Assembly (NCBI GenBank): GCA_013041835.1
Contig: JABDRH010000552.1
Location: 1 to 13,101, forward strand
Direction: 5' to 3'
From: Desulfatitalea sp.
Lineage (GTDB): Bacteria > Desulfobacterota > Desulfobacteria > Desulfobacterales > Desulfosarcinaceae
Length of the DNA: 13,101 bases
The notes beneath the pieces are model-generated. The model saw only the letters and a program-made list of their open reading frames with translations, did not search any database and was not told the origin of the DNA. This document shows, one piece after another, positions 1 to 6,967 of the stretch; within the stretch, counting starts at the first letter, position 1; every line of letters begins with the position of its first letter. The position numbers and the translations under genes were made by a program.

Positions 1-1218
1 CCCCTGGCCGACGCTCCCGGCAACACGGCCGGCATCCTGATCCCATCGGTTGGCTGTCCCCTTGGGTGTAATTTTTGTTCGACCTCGGCCATGTTCGGCG
101 GCAAGGGCAAGTCGGTCAACTTTTTCGAAACCGGGGATGATCTGTTTGAAGTGATGGACCGTATCGCCGCCGATCTGAAAACCCAATCGTTTTTTGTGCT
201 CGATGAAAATTTTCTTTTGCATCGCAAACGCGCCTTGCGCCTTTTGGAGCTGATAGAGCAGCACCGAAAACACTGGTCTTTGTATGTGTTCAGCTCAGCC
301 CGCGTGCTGCAGTCTTATACCATGGAACAACTGGTCAGGTTGGGAATCTCCTGGGTCTGGATGGGCCTTGAGGGCAAAAAGAGCCGGTATGCCAAACTCA
401 ACGGCGTGGATACGGACACCCTGGTCAAGACCTTGCAATCCCACGGCATTCGCGTGCTTGGGTCATCCATTATCGGCCTGGAACATCACACGCCGGAGAA
501 CATCCAGGACGTCATCGATGAGGCCGTTGCATACAATACCGATTTTCATCAATTCATGCTTTATACACCTATCGAGGGCACGCCGCTATATGCCGAACAT
601 CAGGCAAAAGGCACGCTGATTCCGGAAAGCGAGCTGTCACCGGCCGATGTGCATGGGCAGTATCGGTTCAACTATCACCACCCCCACATCAAAAACGGGC
701 AGGAGCGGCAATTGATTCTCGAAGCCTTCAATCGCGACTTCGCGGTGAACGGCCCCAGTCTGGCCCGCTTGATTCGAACCACCCTCAACGGTTGGCTTCG
801 CTATAAGAAACACCCGGACCAACGTATTCGGGCAAGATTCGCCAAAAACACCCTGGCTTTGCGGACCTCCTATGCCGCCGGGGTATGGGCCATGCGCAAA
901 TGGTATAAAGGCGATGACCGAATTTTCGGCCAACTGAATTTACTCCTATCCAGACTGGTCAAGGAATTCGGCTGGACCACGCGCATCATGGCGCGACTCA
1001 TCGGTCAGTTTCTCTTCCGTCGGATGAAAAAAGAAGAGCGCCGTCTGGCCCAGGGCTGGGCCTACGAACCGGCTTCTTTTTATGAGCTGAACGATGCCGC
1101 CAAGGCATTGGCAGCCAGTACCGAGAAACCTTGGAAAACCCAATCCTTGGAAAAGATCGCCCAAATGGCTGCCGAGCAAACCGCCCAGGCAGCCACCGCG
1201 CAGGTTGGTCCTCAGTAA
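1..1218 (+). CDS. Radical SAM protein, probably cobalamin-binding class B type (C-terminal part; 5' end outside window)
   Basis: The reading frame is open from base 1, so the gene starts before the window; 405 residues are visible. Residues 19-26 read CPLGCNFC, the CxxxCxxC motif whose three cysteines hold the [4Fe-4S] cluster that cleaves S-adenosylmethionine to a radical. It is followed by FVLDENFLLH (a typical strand with Asp-Glu), WVWMGLEG and LGSSIIGLEHHTPENI, as in the TIM-barrel of class B radical SAM enzymes. Such proteins usually carry an N-terminal B12-binding domain; that part is not visible, so cobalamin use is inferred. The last ~170 residues are a basic helical tail ending in an Ala/Gln-rich stretch (AAEQTAQAATAQ). 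The ATG at 91 is not the start, because it would discard the cluster cysteines. The substrate is unknown. The gene converges on batD and is not part of the Bat operon. Confidence 0.88.
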   Translation, partial: PLADAPGNTAGILIPSVGCPLGCNFCSTSAMFGGKGKSVNFFETGDDLFEVMDRIAADLKTQSFFVLDENFLLHRKRALRLLELIEQHRKHWSLYVFSSARVLQSYTMEQLVRLGISWVWMGLEGKKSRYAKLNGVDTDTLVKTLQSHGIRVLGSSIIGLEHHTPENIQDVIDEAVAYNTDFHQFMLYTPIEGTPLYAEHQAKGTLIPESELSPADVHGQYRFNYHHPHIKNGQERQLILEAFNRDFAVNGPSLARLIRTTLNGWLRYKKHPDQRIRARFAKNTLALRTSYAAGVWAMRKWYKGDDRIFGQLNLLLSRLVKEFGWTTRIMARLIGQFLFRRMKKEERRLAQGWAYEPASFYELNDAAKALAASTEKPWKTQSLEKIAQMAAEQTAQAATAQVGPQ

Positions 1219-1335
1219 GATTCGGGACTCGCCGCATGTACCCTGTACCCTCACCGTGGCACGACCTCGGTTAATACGGTGCCCACCGACCCTTAAAACG
1301 TTGCTTTTTCGAAGTGTCCTCGACTGAGTTTCCTT
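1219..1335. other. Convergent intergenic region, no clear terminator
   Basis: This 117-base gap separates the stop codons of the radical SAM gene (+) and batD (-), so both transcripts should end here. I see a tandem 7-base repeat (GTACCCT twice, 1238-1251) and a weak inverted repeat GTGGCAC/GTGCCCAC around 1255-1285 with one bulged base and a loop of about 16 bases. The nearest T-run lies some 20 bases further on, so it is not a convincing intrinsic terminator for either strand. Confidence 0.5.
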
Positions 1336-2697
1336 TCACTGGGGATTTAAAGGCGCAAGTGTTGCTTCACCGGTCAAGGTTCTGTCCACTGTTCGCTTGC
1401 GTTTTTGTCTCCAACGGGCCAATTCACGCGATAACGTGTTGCCTTGCCAGGGGTTTTGCGCTTCGGGTCCGGTTGATTTTTTGAAAAGCCGTTTTTCGAG
1501 ATCGCCCACCGCCTTGGTCAGTTCCGCATTACCGGTTGTTTCCAGAAGCGTTTTGAGTGACGCGCCTCCTGTGTTGGGATGGCGCTCTGATGCTGTAAGA
1601 TTCCACCAGGTCAAGAGGCGATGGTAGGCTGCTTTGGCATCGTTTTGTCGGCAGGCCTCACGAAAGCGTCGGAAATAAGCTTTTTCACGTTCTTTGCGGG
1701 CATGCTGCCATTCGCGCCAGCAAGACTGTAAACCATGTCTGAAGCGCCACGCGATAGCGGCCAACAAAGCCAATGGCACAACGGCTGACAGCAGTCGGCC
1801 CATCTGCATCTTTCGCCCGACGACCGGAGCCCATCCGGTCCGCCCACCTGCGCCACTGCCGGCGGAGATTTTGACTTCAAGGGATGCAAGGACATCTTTT
1901 TTCAACTCTTTTGCACCGAGGTCCCAGTATGTGATAACGATTTCCGGTAATTTGTATTCTCCTTGTCTTTCGAACAGATAGGTAACCCTCTCGGTTCTTT
2001 CCCCGATCAGTGCGCCCCTGTTAAATTGATCCTCAACCGCGGGTTCGTCGGCATAGATCCTCACCCCACTGATTGCAGGATATACCAATGGGGTAAAAGC
2101 CATGCCGGATATATCCACAGCGTTTCGCACAATGGTTCGCTTGACGGCATCACCCACCTTGAATACCTGTGATTGGGGCGTCCACGCCTGTCGGGCCTTA
2201 AGCTCGGTAGTGCTGATGATGCCCGGCTGTTTTTCGGCGCCGGGTGGGATTTTGGCGTCGAATGCCAAGGCAGGGGTATTGAGTCGCCGCGATTCGGTAC
2301 CCGGCTGGTCACCCCAACGACTGATTTCCACATCGATGGGCACCGGCGGAACGGTAATTTTCCCGTCTTTCTGAGCAAACAGGGACAGCTCATAGCGTTG
2401 TCCCGCGTACGCGAACCCGGAAATGGTCTCATTCAACCGTGTTCCCTGGGTTTGCAATCGGACCACATAGGCCCCGGGCACTTCGAAATCACGGGCCGAT
2501 TTTATTTTGGCCCAGCCGTCGCGGGCCAAAACATCCACCTGGAAAATGACGCGCTGGCCGACCCAGATGTCGGCATCGGCATTTTCCACGCAAGCCCGGA
2601 CGATGATCGGCTCCGTTGCGGCGGCAGCCGGTACCGGCATCTGAAGCGCCAGAACAAGCAGGACCAATAAATGCGTTGTTCGAACATCAGTGGTCAT
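1336..2697 (-). CDS. batD: BatD-like membrane-anchored protein of the Bat cluster
   Basis: This 453-residue protein has a signal peptide (hydrophobic residues about 8-25, small residues PAAAA before the mature part), a long beta-rich extracytoplasmic region (about 30-280) and a single membrane segment at about 298-318, followed by a basic cytoplasmic tail of about 135 residues. This is the layout of BatD ('oxygen tolerance') proteins: periplasmic Ig-like domains, for example VGQRVIFQVDV near residue 46 and VGDAVKRTIV near 181, anchored at the inner membrane. The start ATG overlaps the batC stop in an ATGA junction (2694-2697), showing translational coupling. It is last in the cluster, as BatD usually is. 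The Bat proteins' exact role (aerotolerance or envelope stress) is not settled in the family. The long Arg/Lys-rich tail contains WWNLTASERHPNT, the helical C-terminal part common in this family. Confidence 0.85.
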   Translation of the reverse strand: MTTDVRTTHLLVLLVLALQMPVPAAAATEPIIVRACVENADADIWVGQRVIFQVDVLARDGWAKIKSARDFEVPGAYVVRLQTQGTRLNETISGFAYAGQRYELSLFAQKDGKITVPPVPIDVEISRWGDQPGTESRRLNTPALAFDAKIPPGAEKQPGIISTTELKARQAWTPQSQVFKVGDAVKRTIVRNAVDISGMAFTPLVYPAISGVRIYADEPAVEDQFNRGALIGERTERVTYLFERQGEYKLPEIVITYWDLGAKELKKDVLASLEVKISAGSGAGGRTGWAPVVGRKMQMGRLLSAVVPLALLAAIAWRFRHGLQSCWREWQHARKEREKAYFRRFREACRQNDAKAAYHRLLTWWNLTASERHPNTGGASLKTLLETTGNAELTKAVGDLEKRLFKKSTGPEAQNPWQGNTLSRELARWRQKRKRTVDRTLTGEATLAPLNPQ

Positions 2698-3365
2698 TGT
2701 TTTTTGCCCTTCATGGCCTGCTGGTAGGCAAACTTGGCCCTCAAAAAATCGGCGGGTTTGGTCCGCACCTGGCGCAGCCAGATGGCCCGCATATCCGCCG
2801 GATTTTGAGCACCGGCGTCCGCCACCGTTTCTGTCTGATGGGTACTGTTTTTCTGATCTGTGAAGCGAATCTCGTCGGCCCCCAGCATTCCCCCTGTCAT
2901 ATCGCCGCCTTCTTGCTTCAACCGCTCAGCCCGTTCAGCCGCAATGCGACGGTTGGTGACGGCAGGGTCCCAGTCGGGACGCAGGGACAGGGCACGATCA
3001 TATGCCTCAACGGCCAGCTCATATTGCCCCCCCATGACCAGCGCATTGCCATGATTAAAGGCGGCTTCGGCCGTGACCATGCCTGCATAGAGACCGGCGG
3101 CAGCTTTGAATTCTCCAGCGCGAAACAAGGCGGCCGCACGTCGATCGGGGTTCATAAACCGTTGCGCTGCTGCGACATACGCGCCTTGTCGGTATAGCCG
3201 CTGTCCCTGTTGATCAGCCGTAAGCAGCAAGCCGGCCAGTGAACAGGAATCCACCGCCATAAGACAGCGCCAGGCACCAAAGGCAGCGATCAGGATAGAG
3301 ACCACCAATGCCGCCCGAATTGCGACCCGGGGTTCGGTTATTCCCTTTGTCAATCGTGCTCTCAT
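2694..3365 (-). CDS. batC: BatC-like TPR protein
   Basis: 223 residues from the ATG at 3365. One N-terminal membrane helix (about 15-37, AALVVSILIAAFGAW) is followed by TPR-like helices: GQRLYRQGAYVAAAQRF (54-70), ALFRAGEFKAAAGLY (79-93) and FNHGNALVMGGQYELAVEAYDRALSLRPDW (103-132). The NHGNAL...Y..A...YDRAL...P pattern and the C-terminal WLRQVRTKPADFLRAKFA are hallmarks of the BatC/VWA-TPR family. In many species this domain is fused to BatB; here it is a separate gene. The low-complexity Gln/Pro stretch that many relatives carry before the C-terminal motif is short (about 150-190). I chose 3365 because it lies 1 base past the batB stop and gives a normal N-terminus; an in-frame ATG further upstream (3488) would add 41 residues lying inside batB. 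TPRs probably hold other Bat proteins together at the periplasmic face. Confidence 0.85.
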   Translation of the reverse strand: MRARLTKGITEPRVAIRAALVVSILIAAFGAWRCLMAVDSCSLAGLLLTADQQGQRLYRQGAYVAAAQRFMNPDRRAAALFRAGEFKAAAGLYAGMVTAEAAFNHGNALVMGGQYELAVEAYDRALSLRPDWDPAVTNRRIAAERAERLKQEGGDMTGGMLGADEIRFTDQKNSTHQTETVADAGAQNPADMRAIWLRQVRTKPADFLRAKFAYQQAMKGKKQ

Positions 3366-3366
3366 A

Positions 3367-4305
3367 CTATTCCCATCTGACACGCCAACCGCGACGCGAC
3401 CACAGCAACGCCCCCAGTACAATAAAGGGAACCAGCAGATAACCGCCATCTTTCCATTGTTCCCCCTCGGTTTGGGGCGTTGATGCAACCACCTGACTTG
3501 CGGCGTGTTTTAAGATTTGGCGAATATCGGTCTCATCTACGGTCAGCAATGTTACCGGCGCGCCGAGGGCACGCGCGCCCGCCTCGACACCGTTTTGAAT
3601 CACCAGCGCCTTGCTGGGCAATGCCGCCAAAATTTGAAGGGGAAAAGGGTTGCTTTTGCCATATTCGGTCAGGTCACCGACCTGGCTTTGGGCGATGCTG
3701 TCCGTGATCACCAGCACGGATCCGGCCGTATTCCTGCCGGTGAACTGATCCGCTGCCAAGGCCAAGGCCTCTGTCAAGCTGTCTCCTTCGGCTGGCATCA
3801 GGGTCGGAAGCAACGCCTCGGCCATATGTTCAATGATACGAGTGTCCTGGGTTAAAGGCATCACCAGATGACTGCTGCCGCTGTAGGCAATCAATCCTGC
3901 CACACCTCCGGCGCGCAGTTTGAAAAGATCGTGTAACTTGAACCGCACCCGCTCCAGACGCGACGGCCGCACATCTTCGGACAATATGGTGGGGTTTAAT
4001 TTGATCAGAATCATCAGCCCGGCCTTATCCTCGGCAAACGGGGAGGGCACCATCCGCCAGCTCGGCCCCGCAACGGCCATCGTCAGCAAAATCCACACCA
4101 ATAAAAGAAGATGGGCCGGCTGCGATACGTTGCGTTTCTCCGGTTGATGCAGCAGATGCCGCAACAGATGTGGCGCGATCAGTCCGTTGAAAAGATGAAC
4201 CGGATCCTGATTTCTTCGCAGAGCAAACCAGATGATGGCCACCGGAATCAACGCCAGCAGCCAATAGGGCCGTAGAAAATGAAAATTTTCCCAAAAAACC
4301 GTCAT
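3367..4305 (-). CDS. batB: BatB-like VWA membrane protein with a degenerate metal site
   Basis: 312 residues. The start MTVFWENFHFLRPYW matches the family N-terminus (FxFLRPxWLLxLxP). Membrane segments lie at about 13-29, 64-80 and 288-303, with a VWA domain between the second and third. At the place of the metal-ion-dependent adhesion site (MIDAS) motif DxSxS, this protein reads KLNPT (102-106): the Asp is Lys and the two Ser are Asn and Thr. Flanking residues (ILSEDVRPSRLERVRFKL) are normal for BatB, so alignment is secure. A later TDS (201-203) keeps the second MIDAS Asp. A frameshift does not explain it, because both sides stay in frame. The protein probably binds no divalent metal and may be a structural partner of BatA. 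Start at 4305 lies 16 bases after the batA stop; the Shine-Dalgarno is weak (GGAT), suggesting coupling to batA. The alternative start is a TTG at 4362 inside batA. Confidence 0.88.
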   Translation of the reverse strand: MTVFWENFHFLRPYWLLALIPVAIIWFALRRNQDPVHLFNGLIAPHLLRHLLHQPEKRNVSQPAHLLLLVWILLTMAVAGPSWRMVPSPFAEDKAGLMILIKLNPTILSEDVRPSRLERVRFKLHDLFKLRAGGVAGLIAYSGSSHLVMPLTQDTRIIEHMAEALLPTLMPAEGDSLTEALALAADQFTGRNTAGSVLVITDSIAQSQVGDLTEYGKSNPFPLQILAALPSKALVIQNGVEAGARALGAPVTLLTVDETDIRQILKHAASQVVASTPQTEGEQWKDGGYLLVPFIVLGALLWSRRGWRVRWE

Positions 4306-4321
4306 GGGGTATCCGTTGCTT

Positions 4322-5335
4322 TCACTGCGTCGTTGAAAGCTTTTTATAATCAAGCTTGCCAATCCGGTGTCGTTGCCGAACCGCCATAACGAGATGGTAA
4401 AGCGTGCTGAGCACTAGGGCCAGTGACAAAGGCCAATAGTAAAGGTCCAGTCGTGGTCGATGGGATATCGTATTTACTTTACGGGTTTCGATACGATCCA
4501 GTTCTGCATAGATTTGCGCCAGTGCCTGCCTGTCGGCCGCGTAGAAGTATTGGCCGTCGGTGATGGTCGCCATCGACTTTAACGTTTGTTGATCAAACAG
4601 CTCTTCACCAACAGCGGCAGGGTCGCCAAACGCAATGGTGTGGATGGTGATGCCGTTATCTTTGGCGACACGGGCGGCTTCCGTGGGCGGTACGCGGCTG
4701 CCTGTGTCGTTGCCGTCGGTCAGTACAATCATAACGCGATGCGAAACCGTGCTGCGCTCAAACAGGGTAATCCCGAGACCGACGGCATCCCCTAAAGCCG
4801 TTTTAGGGCCGGCCATGCGGGGAGCGGTTTCGTTGATCAATTCCAGACAAACGTCAAGATCCTGGGTAAACGGCACCTGAACAAAAGCCGCAGTCCCGAA
4901 GACAAGCAGGCCAACCCGGTCCCCTTTGCGCCCCATGAGAAAATCGCCCAGCACTTGTTTTACGGCGGTCAAGCGCGCCACAGGCTTGCCGTCCTTGCCC
5001 TTGACGTCTTCGGTTTCCATGGAACCGGAAAGATCGACGGCCAACAGCAGGTCCCGGGTGGGCAACGCTTTGACGATGGGCGGCTTCAGCCACTGGGGTT
5101 TTGCCAGGGCAACCACGACCGCGCACCAAATCACGGCGTATAAAATGGCTTGCACGGTATTGCGCCGGTGAATCACACTGCCGGACTCCGGCTGCTGGCC
5201 GGTCAGACGCGCCATTTTCTGGAAAAACGGAATACGAATGGCCGGCCGTACGGCCCGGTGAGAAGGCAAGCGCCATCTTGCCACCAGGGGCAGGGGCAAA
5301 AGAAACAGCATCCCGATGTAAGCAAAAGTAAACAC
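4322..5335 (-). CDS. batA: BatA-like VWA membrane protein with an intact MIDAS
   Basis: 337 residues. Two N-terminal membrane segments (about 3-19 and 62-80) precede a VWA domain, and a third segment lies at about 299-318 near the C-terminus. The MIDAS is complete: D101, S103 and S105 in AVDLSGSM, T179 in PKTALGDA and D207 in LTDGND. VWA domains with this site bind a divalent metal and use it to grip a partner protein; in the Bat cluster the partner is unknown. The region FAYAADRQALAQIYAELDRIE-like helix near 264-282 (YFYAADRQALAQIYAELD) is typical of BatA. The start codon is GTG, not ATG: cac at 5333-5335 on the plus strand. It is supported by a good Shine-Dalgarno (AGAGGA) 6 bases upstream. 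It lies 21 bases after the DUF4381 gene and 16 bases before batB. Confidence 0.92.
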   Translation of the reverse strand: MFTFAYIGMLFLLPLPLVARWRLPSHRAVRPAIRIPFFQKMARLTGQQPESGSVIHRRNTVQAILYAVIWCAVVVALAKPQWLKPPIVKALPTRDLLLAVDLSGSMETEDVKGKDGKPVARLTAVKQVLGDFLMGRKGDRVGLLVFGTAAFVQVPFTQDLDVCLELINETAPRMAGPKTALGDAVGLGITLFERSTVSHRVMIVLTDGNDTGSRVPPTEAARVAKDNGITIHTIAFGDPAAVGEELFDQQTLKSMATITDGQYFYAADRQALAQIYAELDRIETRKVNTISHRPRLDLYYWPLSLALVLSTLYHLVMAVRQRHRIGKLDYKKLSTTQ

Positions 5336-5341
5336 GTTACT

Positions 5342-5347
5342 TCCTCT
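5342..5347 (-). promoter_or_regulatory. Ribosome binding site that fixes the GTG start of batA
   Basis: On the minus strand this reads AGAGGA, 6 bases before the GTG at 5335. The next in-frame ATG (Met9) lacks such a site and would cut into the first membrane segment. Confidence 0.65.
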
Positions 5348-5356
5348 TGCGCATTC

Positions 5357-5878
5357 CTAGGTCGCGTACGCCACCGGAACTGTTGAGCGGTGTTTCTCGA
5401 TCCATCGTCCAGCCAGATGGAACAACTCGTCGATCTGCCGTGCGTACGCCTCATCCAAAAGCTGATGCGACGGTCCGTAAATCATATGGGTGAGCAGATT
5501 CCCGGCTGGCGAGGAAAACGTCCCACCCACCAAGGTGTCATCCAAAAAGGCAAGCCAGCGCTCACCGTTCAGGGTGGCGACCGTTTCACGGCCAAACGCC
5601 GTCATGGCGACCCGTTTCAATAACACGGCCAGTTCCCGTACCGCGGCGTTTTTCCCATCGGGTGTGTCCAACCGCAGACGGATATTGCGTAAGGCCTGCA
5701 TGCCGGCTCGCCGATAGGCGTTTTTCCGTCGACGAGTCCACAACACGAGAGCGGCCACAATACCCCAGACCAACACCAACGCTCCCAGCAACCATACGCC
5801 GTCTGCCGGTGGCCAGAAGCCTGCCGCTGAGGGTTCGATGATATCATACATGTTTTTCAGACTGACCGGATCAGCCAT
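5357..5878 (-). CDS. DUF4381 family single-pass membrane protein of the Bat cluster
   Basis: 173 residues. A short N-terminal segment (about 1-27, with the IIEPSAAGFWPPADG stretch common in this family, PP before the helix) precedes one membrane helix (about 28-47, VWLLGALVLVWGIVAALVLW), then a basic stop-transfer sequence (TRRRKNAYRR) and a helical cytoplasmic domain of about 125 residues with AVRELAVLLKRVAMTAF and LNGERWLAFLD. This is the DUF4381 pattern found between DUF58 and BatA in Bat clusters of many proteobacteria. It has no recognisable enzymatic motif. It overlaps the DUF58 gene by 8 bases (ATGGCTGA), so translation is coupled; only a G-rich stretch stands in for a Shine-Dalgarno. 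It may link cytoplasmic MoxR/DUF58 to the membrane VWA proteins (inference). Confidence 0.85.
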   Translation of the reverse strand: MADPVSLKNMYDIIEPSAAGFWPPADGVWLLGALVLVWGIVAALVLWTRRRKNAYRRAGMQALRNIRLRLDTPDGKNAAVRELAVLLKRVAMTAFGRETVATLNGERWLAFLDDTLVGGTFSSPAGNLLTHMIYGPSHQLLDEAYARQIDELFHLAGRWIEKHRSTVPVAYAT

Positions 5879-6878
5879 GACGACGCCCCGTTTTCCGGGG
5901 CGCGTACCCCAGCAAATGTTGAATCTGTTCGAGCACGCCCTGGGCTGTGGTCACGGGCAGCATGGGTACCCGGATTTCCTGCTGCCAGGCCAGGAGCCGG
6001 GCGATGCGGCTTTTGGCGCTTTCGGCCAACTTGCGCCGGACCTTCCGGTTGCCAAGGGGCAACTCGATTTGAAGCTGCCCATCGGTGATCACCAGATCTT
6101 CCATGGTCGGTAAATCCGTGGCGCTGGGATCATGGATCACCACGCCGATCAAGTCGTTGTGCCGCGATAGGCGCAGCATCAATCCGCGGGTCTGATCGTC
6201 GGCCCCTTCAAAATCGCTGATGACTGCAATGAGGTAATCGTGGCCGGCCAAACGTCCCGCGGCCTCAAGCATCTGGTTGAGCATCTCCGGATTGGCCGGC
6301 ATTTGCTGGTTTGCTCCGAGGGCACGATTCATCTCCACTACGTTTTGAAGAATCCGCATTACATTTTTACGGCTGCGGTGGGGACGAATCTCGACGATCT
6401 GAGTATCGTTGAAGACCAGCGCCCCGACGCGGTCGCCCTGATCGAGGATTCTCCAGGCCCCCAAGGCGGCAGCTTCGGCGGCGGTCACGGATTTCATGTA
6501 CAACTGAGAACCGAAAAACATGTCCATGCGCTGGTCCACCACCAGCAGCGCGGGCCGCTCCCGCTCTTCCGTAAATACACGGGTATGCGGCTTTTGGGTG
6601 CGCGCGGTGACCTTCCAATCGATGGTGCGGATATCATCACCGGGAAAATAGGCACGGATCTCCTCAAAATTCAGACCGCGTCCGCGCACCTTGGCGGCAT
6701 GCCGCCCCGCCAGCAGACTATGCAACGGCTGACGGGGCAGAAATGAAAACCCCCTTGCCTTGTGCTGAAGGGCCAGCAGTTGATGCAGGCTCGTGTAAAC
6801 ACGGCCATCAAGGGGTTCGTCAGCCTGACGAAACCTGGCATGGGCACTGTCTCTTTGGGGGATTTGGCTGACCTTCAC
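5871..6878 (-). CDS. DUF58 protein of the MoxR/Bat cluster
   Basis: 335 residues, soluble, no membrane segment. The signature of DUF58 is clear: FEEIRAYFPGDDIRTIDWKV (71-90) followed by TARTQKPHTRVF. After it comes a VWA-like fold beginning LLVVDQRMDMFFGS (111-124) and later AVISDFEGADD. The first metal-site position keeps Asp115, but the motif is DQRMD rather than DxSxS; variants starting DQR are common in this group, so metal binding is uncertain. DUF58 proteins accompany MoxR ATPases and are thought to work with them; the biochemical role is unknown. The start codon is GTG (cac at 6876-6878 on the plus strand), supported by a very strong Shine-Dalgarno GGAGGAG 7 bases upstream. It is the first gene of the tight DUF58-BatD run; 89 bases separate it from the 713-residue protein gene. 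Confidence 0.92.
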   Translation of the reverse strand: MKVSQIPQRDSAHARFRQADEPLDGRVYTSLHQLLALQHKARGFSFLPRQPLHSLLAGRHAAKVRGRGLNFEEIRAYFPGDDIRTIDWKVTARTQKPHTRVFTEERERPALLVVDQRMDMFFGSQLYMKSVTAAEAAALGAWRILDQGDRVGALVFNDTQIVEIRPHRSRKNVMRILQNVVEMNRALGANQQMPANPEMLNQMLEAAGRLAGHDYLIAVISDFEGADDQTRGLMLRLSRHNDLIGVVIHDPSATDLPTMEDLVITDGQLQIELPLGNRKVRRKLAESAKSRIARLLAWQQEIRVPMLPVTTAQGVLEQIQHLLGYAPRKTGRRHG

Positions 6879-6885
6879 CGTTCTT

Positions 6886-6892
6886 CTCCTCC
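6886..6892 (-). promoter_or_regulatory. Strong ribosome binding site for the DUF58 gene
   Basis: Minus strand GGAGGAG, 7 bases before the GTG at 6878. Its strength and spacing decide this non-ATG start and suggest that translation begins afresh here rather than by coupling from the upstream gene. Confidence 0.75.
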
Positions 6893-6919
6893 ACCCAGGC
6901 TTGCATAAGAGAAAAAAGT

Positions 6920-6947
6920 GTTAAACTACCATTTTAGCTGATATCAA
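6920..6947 (-). promoter_or_regulatory. Candidate sigma-70 type promoter upstream of DUF58-batD
   Basis: Minus strand TTGATA (6942-6947; 5 of 6 matches to the -35 consensus), a 16-base spacer, then TTTAAC (6920-6925; 4 of 6 matches to the -10). Transcription would begin near 6913, giving a leader of about 35 bases before the strong ribosome binding site. The local sequence is more A+T-rich than its surroundings. This is a pattern match only; read-through from moxR is equally possible. Confidence 0.35.
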
Positions 6948-6967
6948 GAGCGGCTGGCATGGGACAT

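Noticed and set aside
91..1218. ATG at 91 as the start of the radical SAM gene
   Set aside because: The frame is open to base 1 and the CxxxCxxC cluster motif lies upstream of this ATG (55-78), so it is an internal Met of a gene cut by the window edge.
1255..1285. Inverted repeat as a terminator between the radical SAM gene and batD
   Set aside because: The stem is short with a bulge and a large loop, and no T-run follows directly on either strand.
2173..2670. Plus-strand open frames opposite batD and batC (also 2616-3197)
   Set aside because: They mirror conserved minus-strand genes, have no ribosome binding sites, and show no domain or signal features.
3366..3488. N-terminal extension of BatC by 41 residues
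   Set aside because: It would lie entirely within the end of batB in another frame; ATG 3365 directly after the batB stop gives a normal BatC N-terminus.
4306..4362. N-terminal extension of BatB starting at 4362
   Set aside because: The codon is TTG, lies inside batA, has no ribosome binding site, and the extra residues do not look like a BatB N-terminus; the ATG at 4305 gives the family start.
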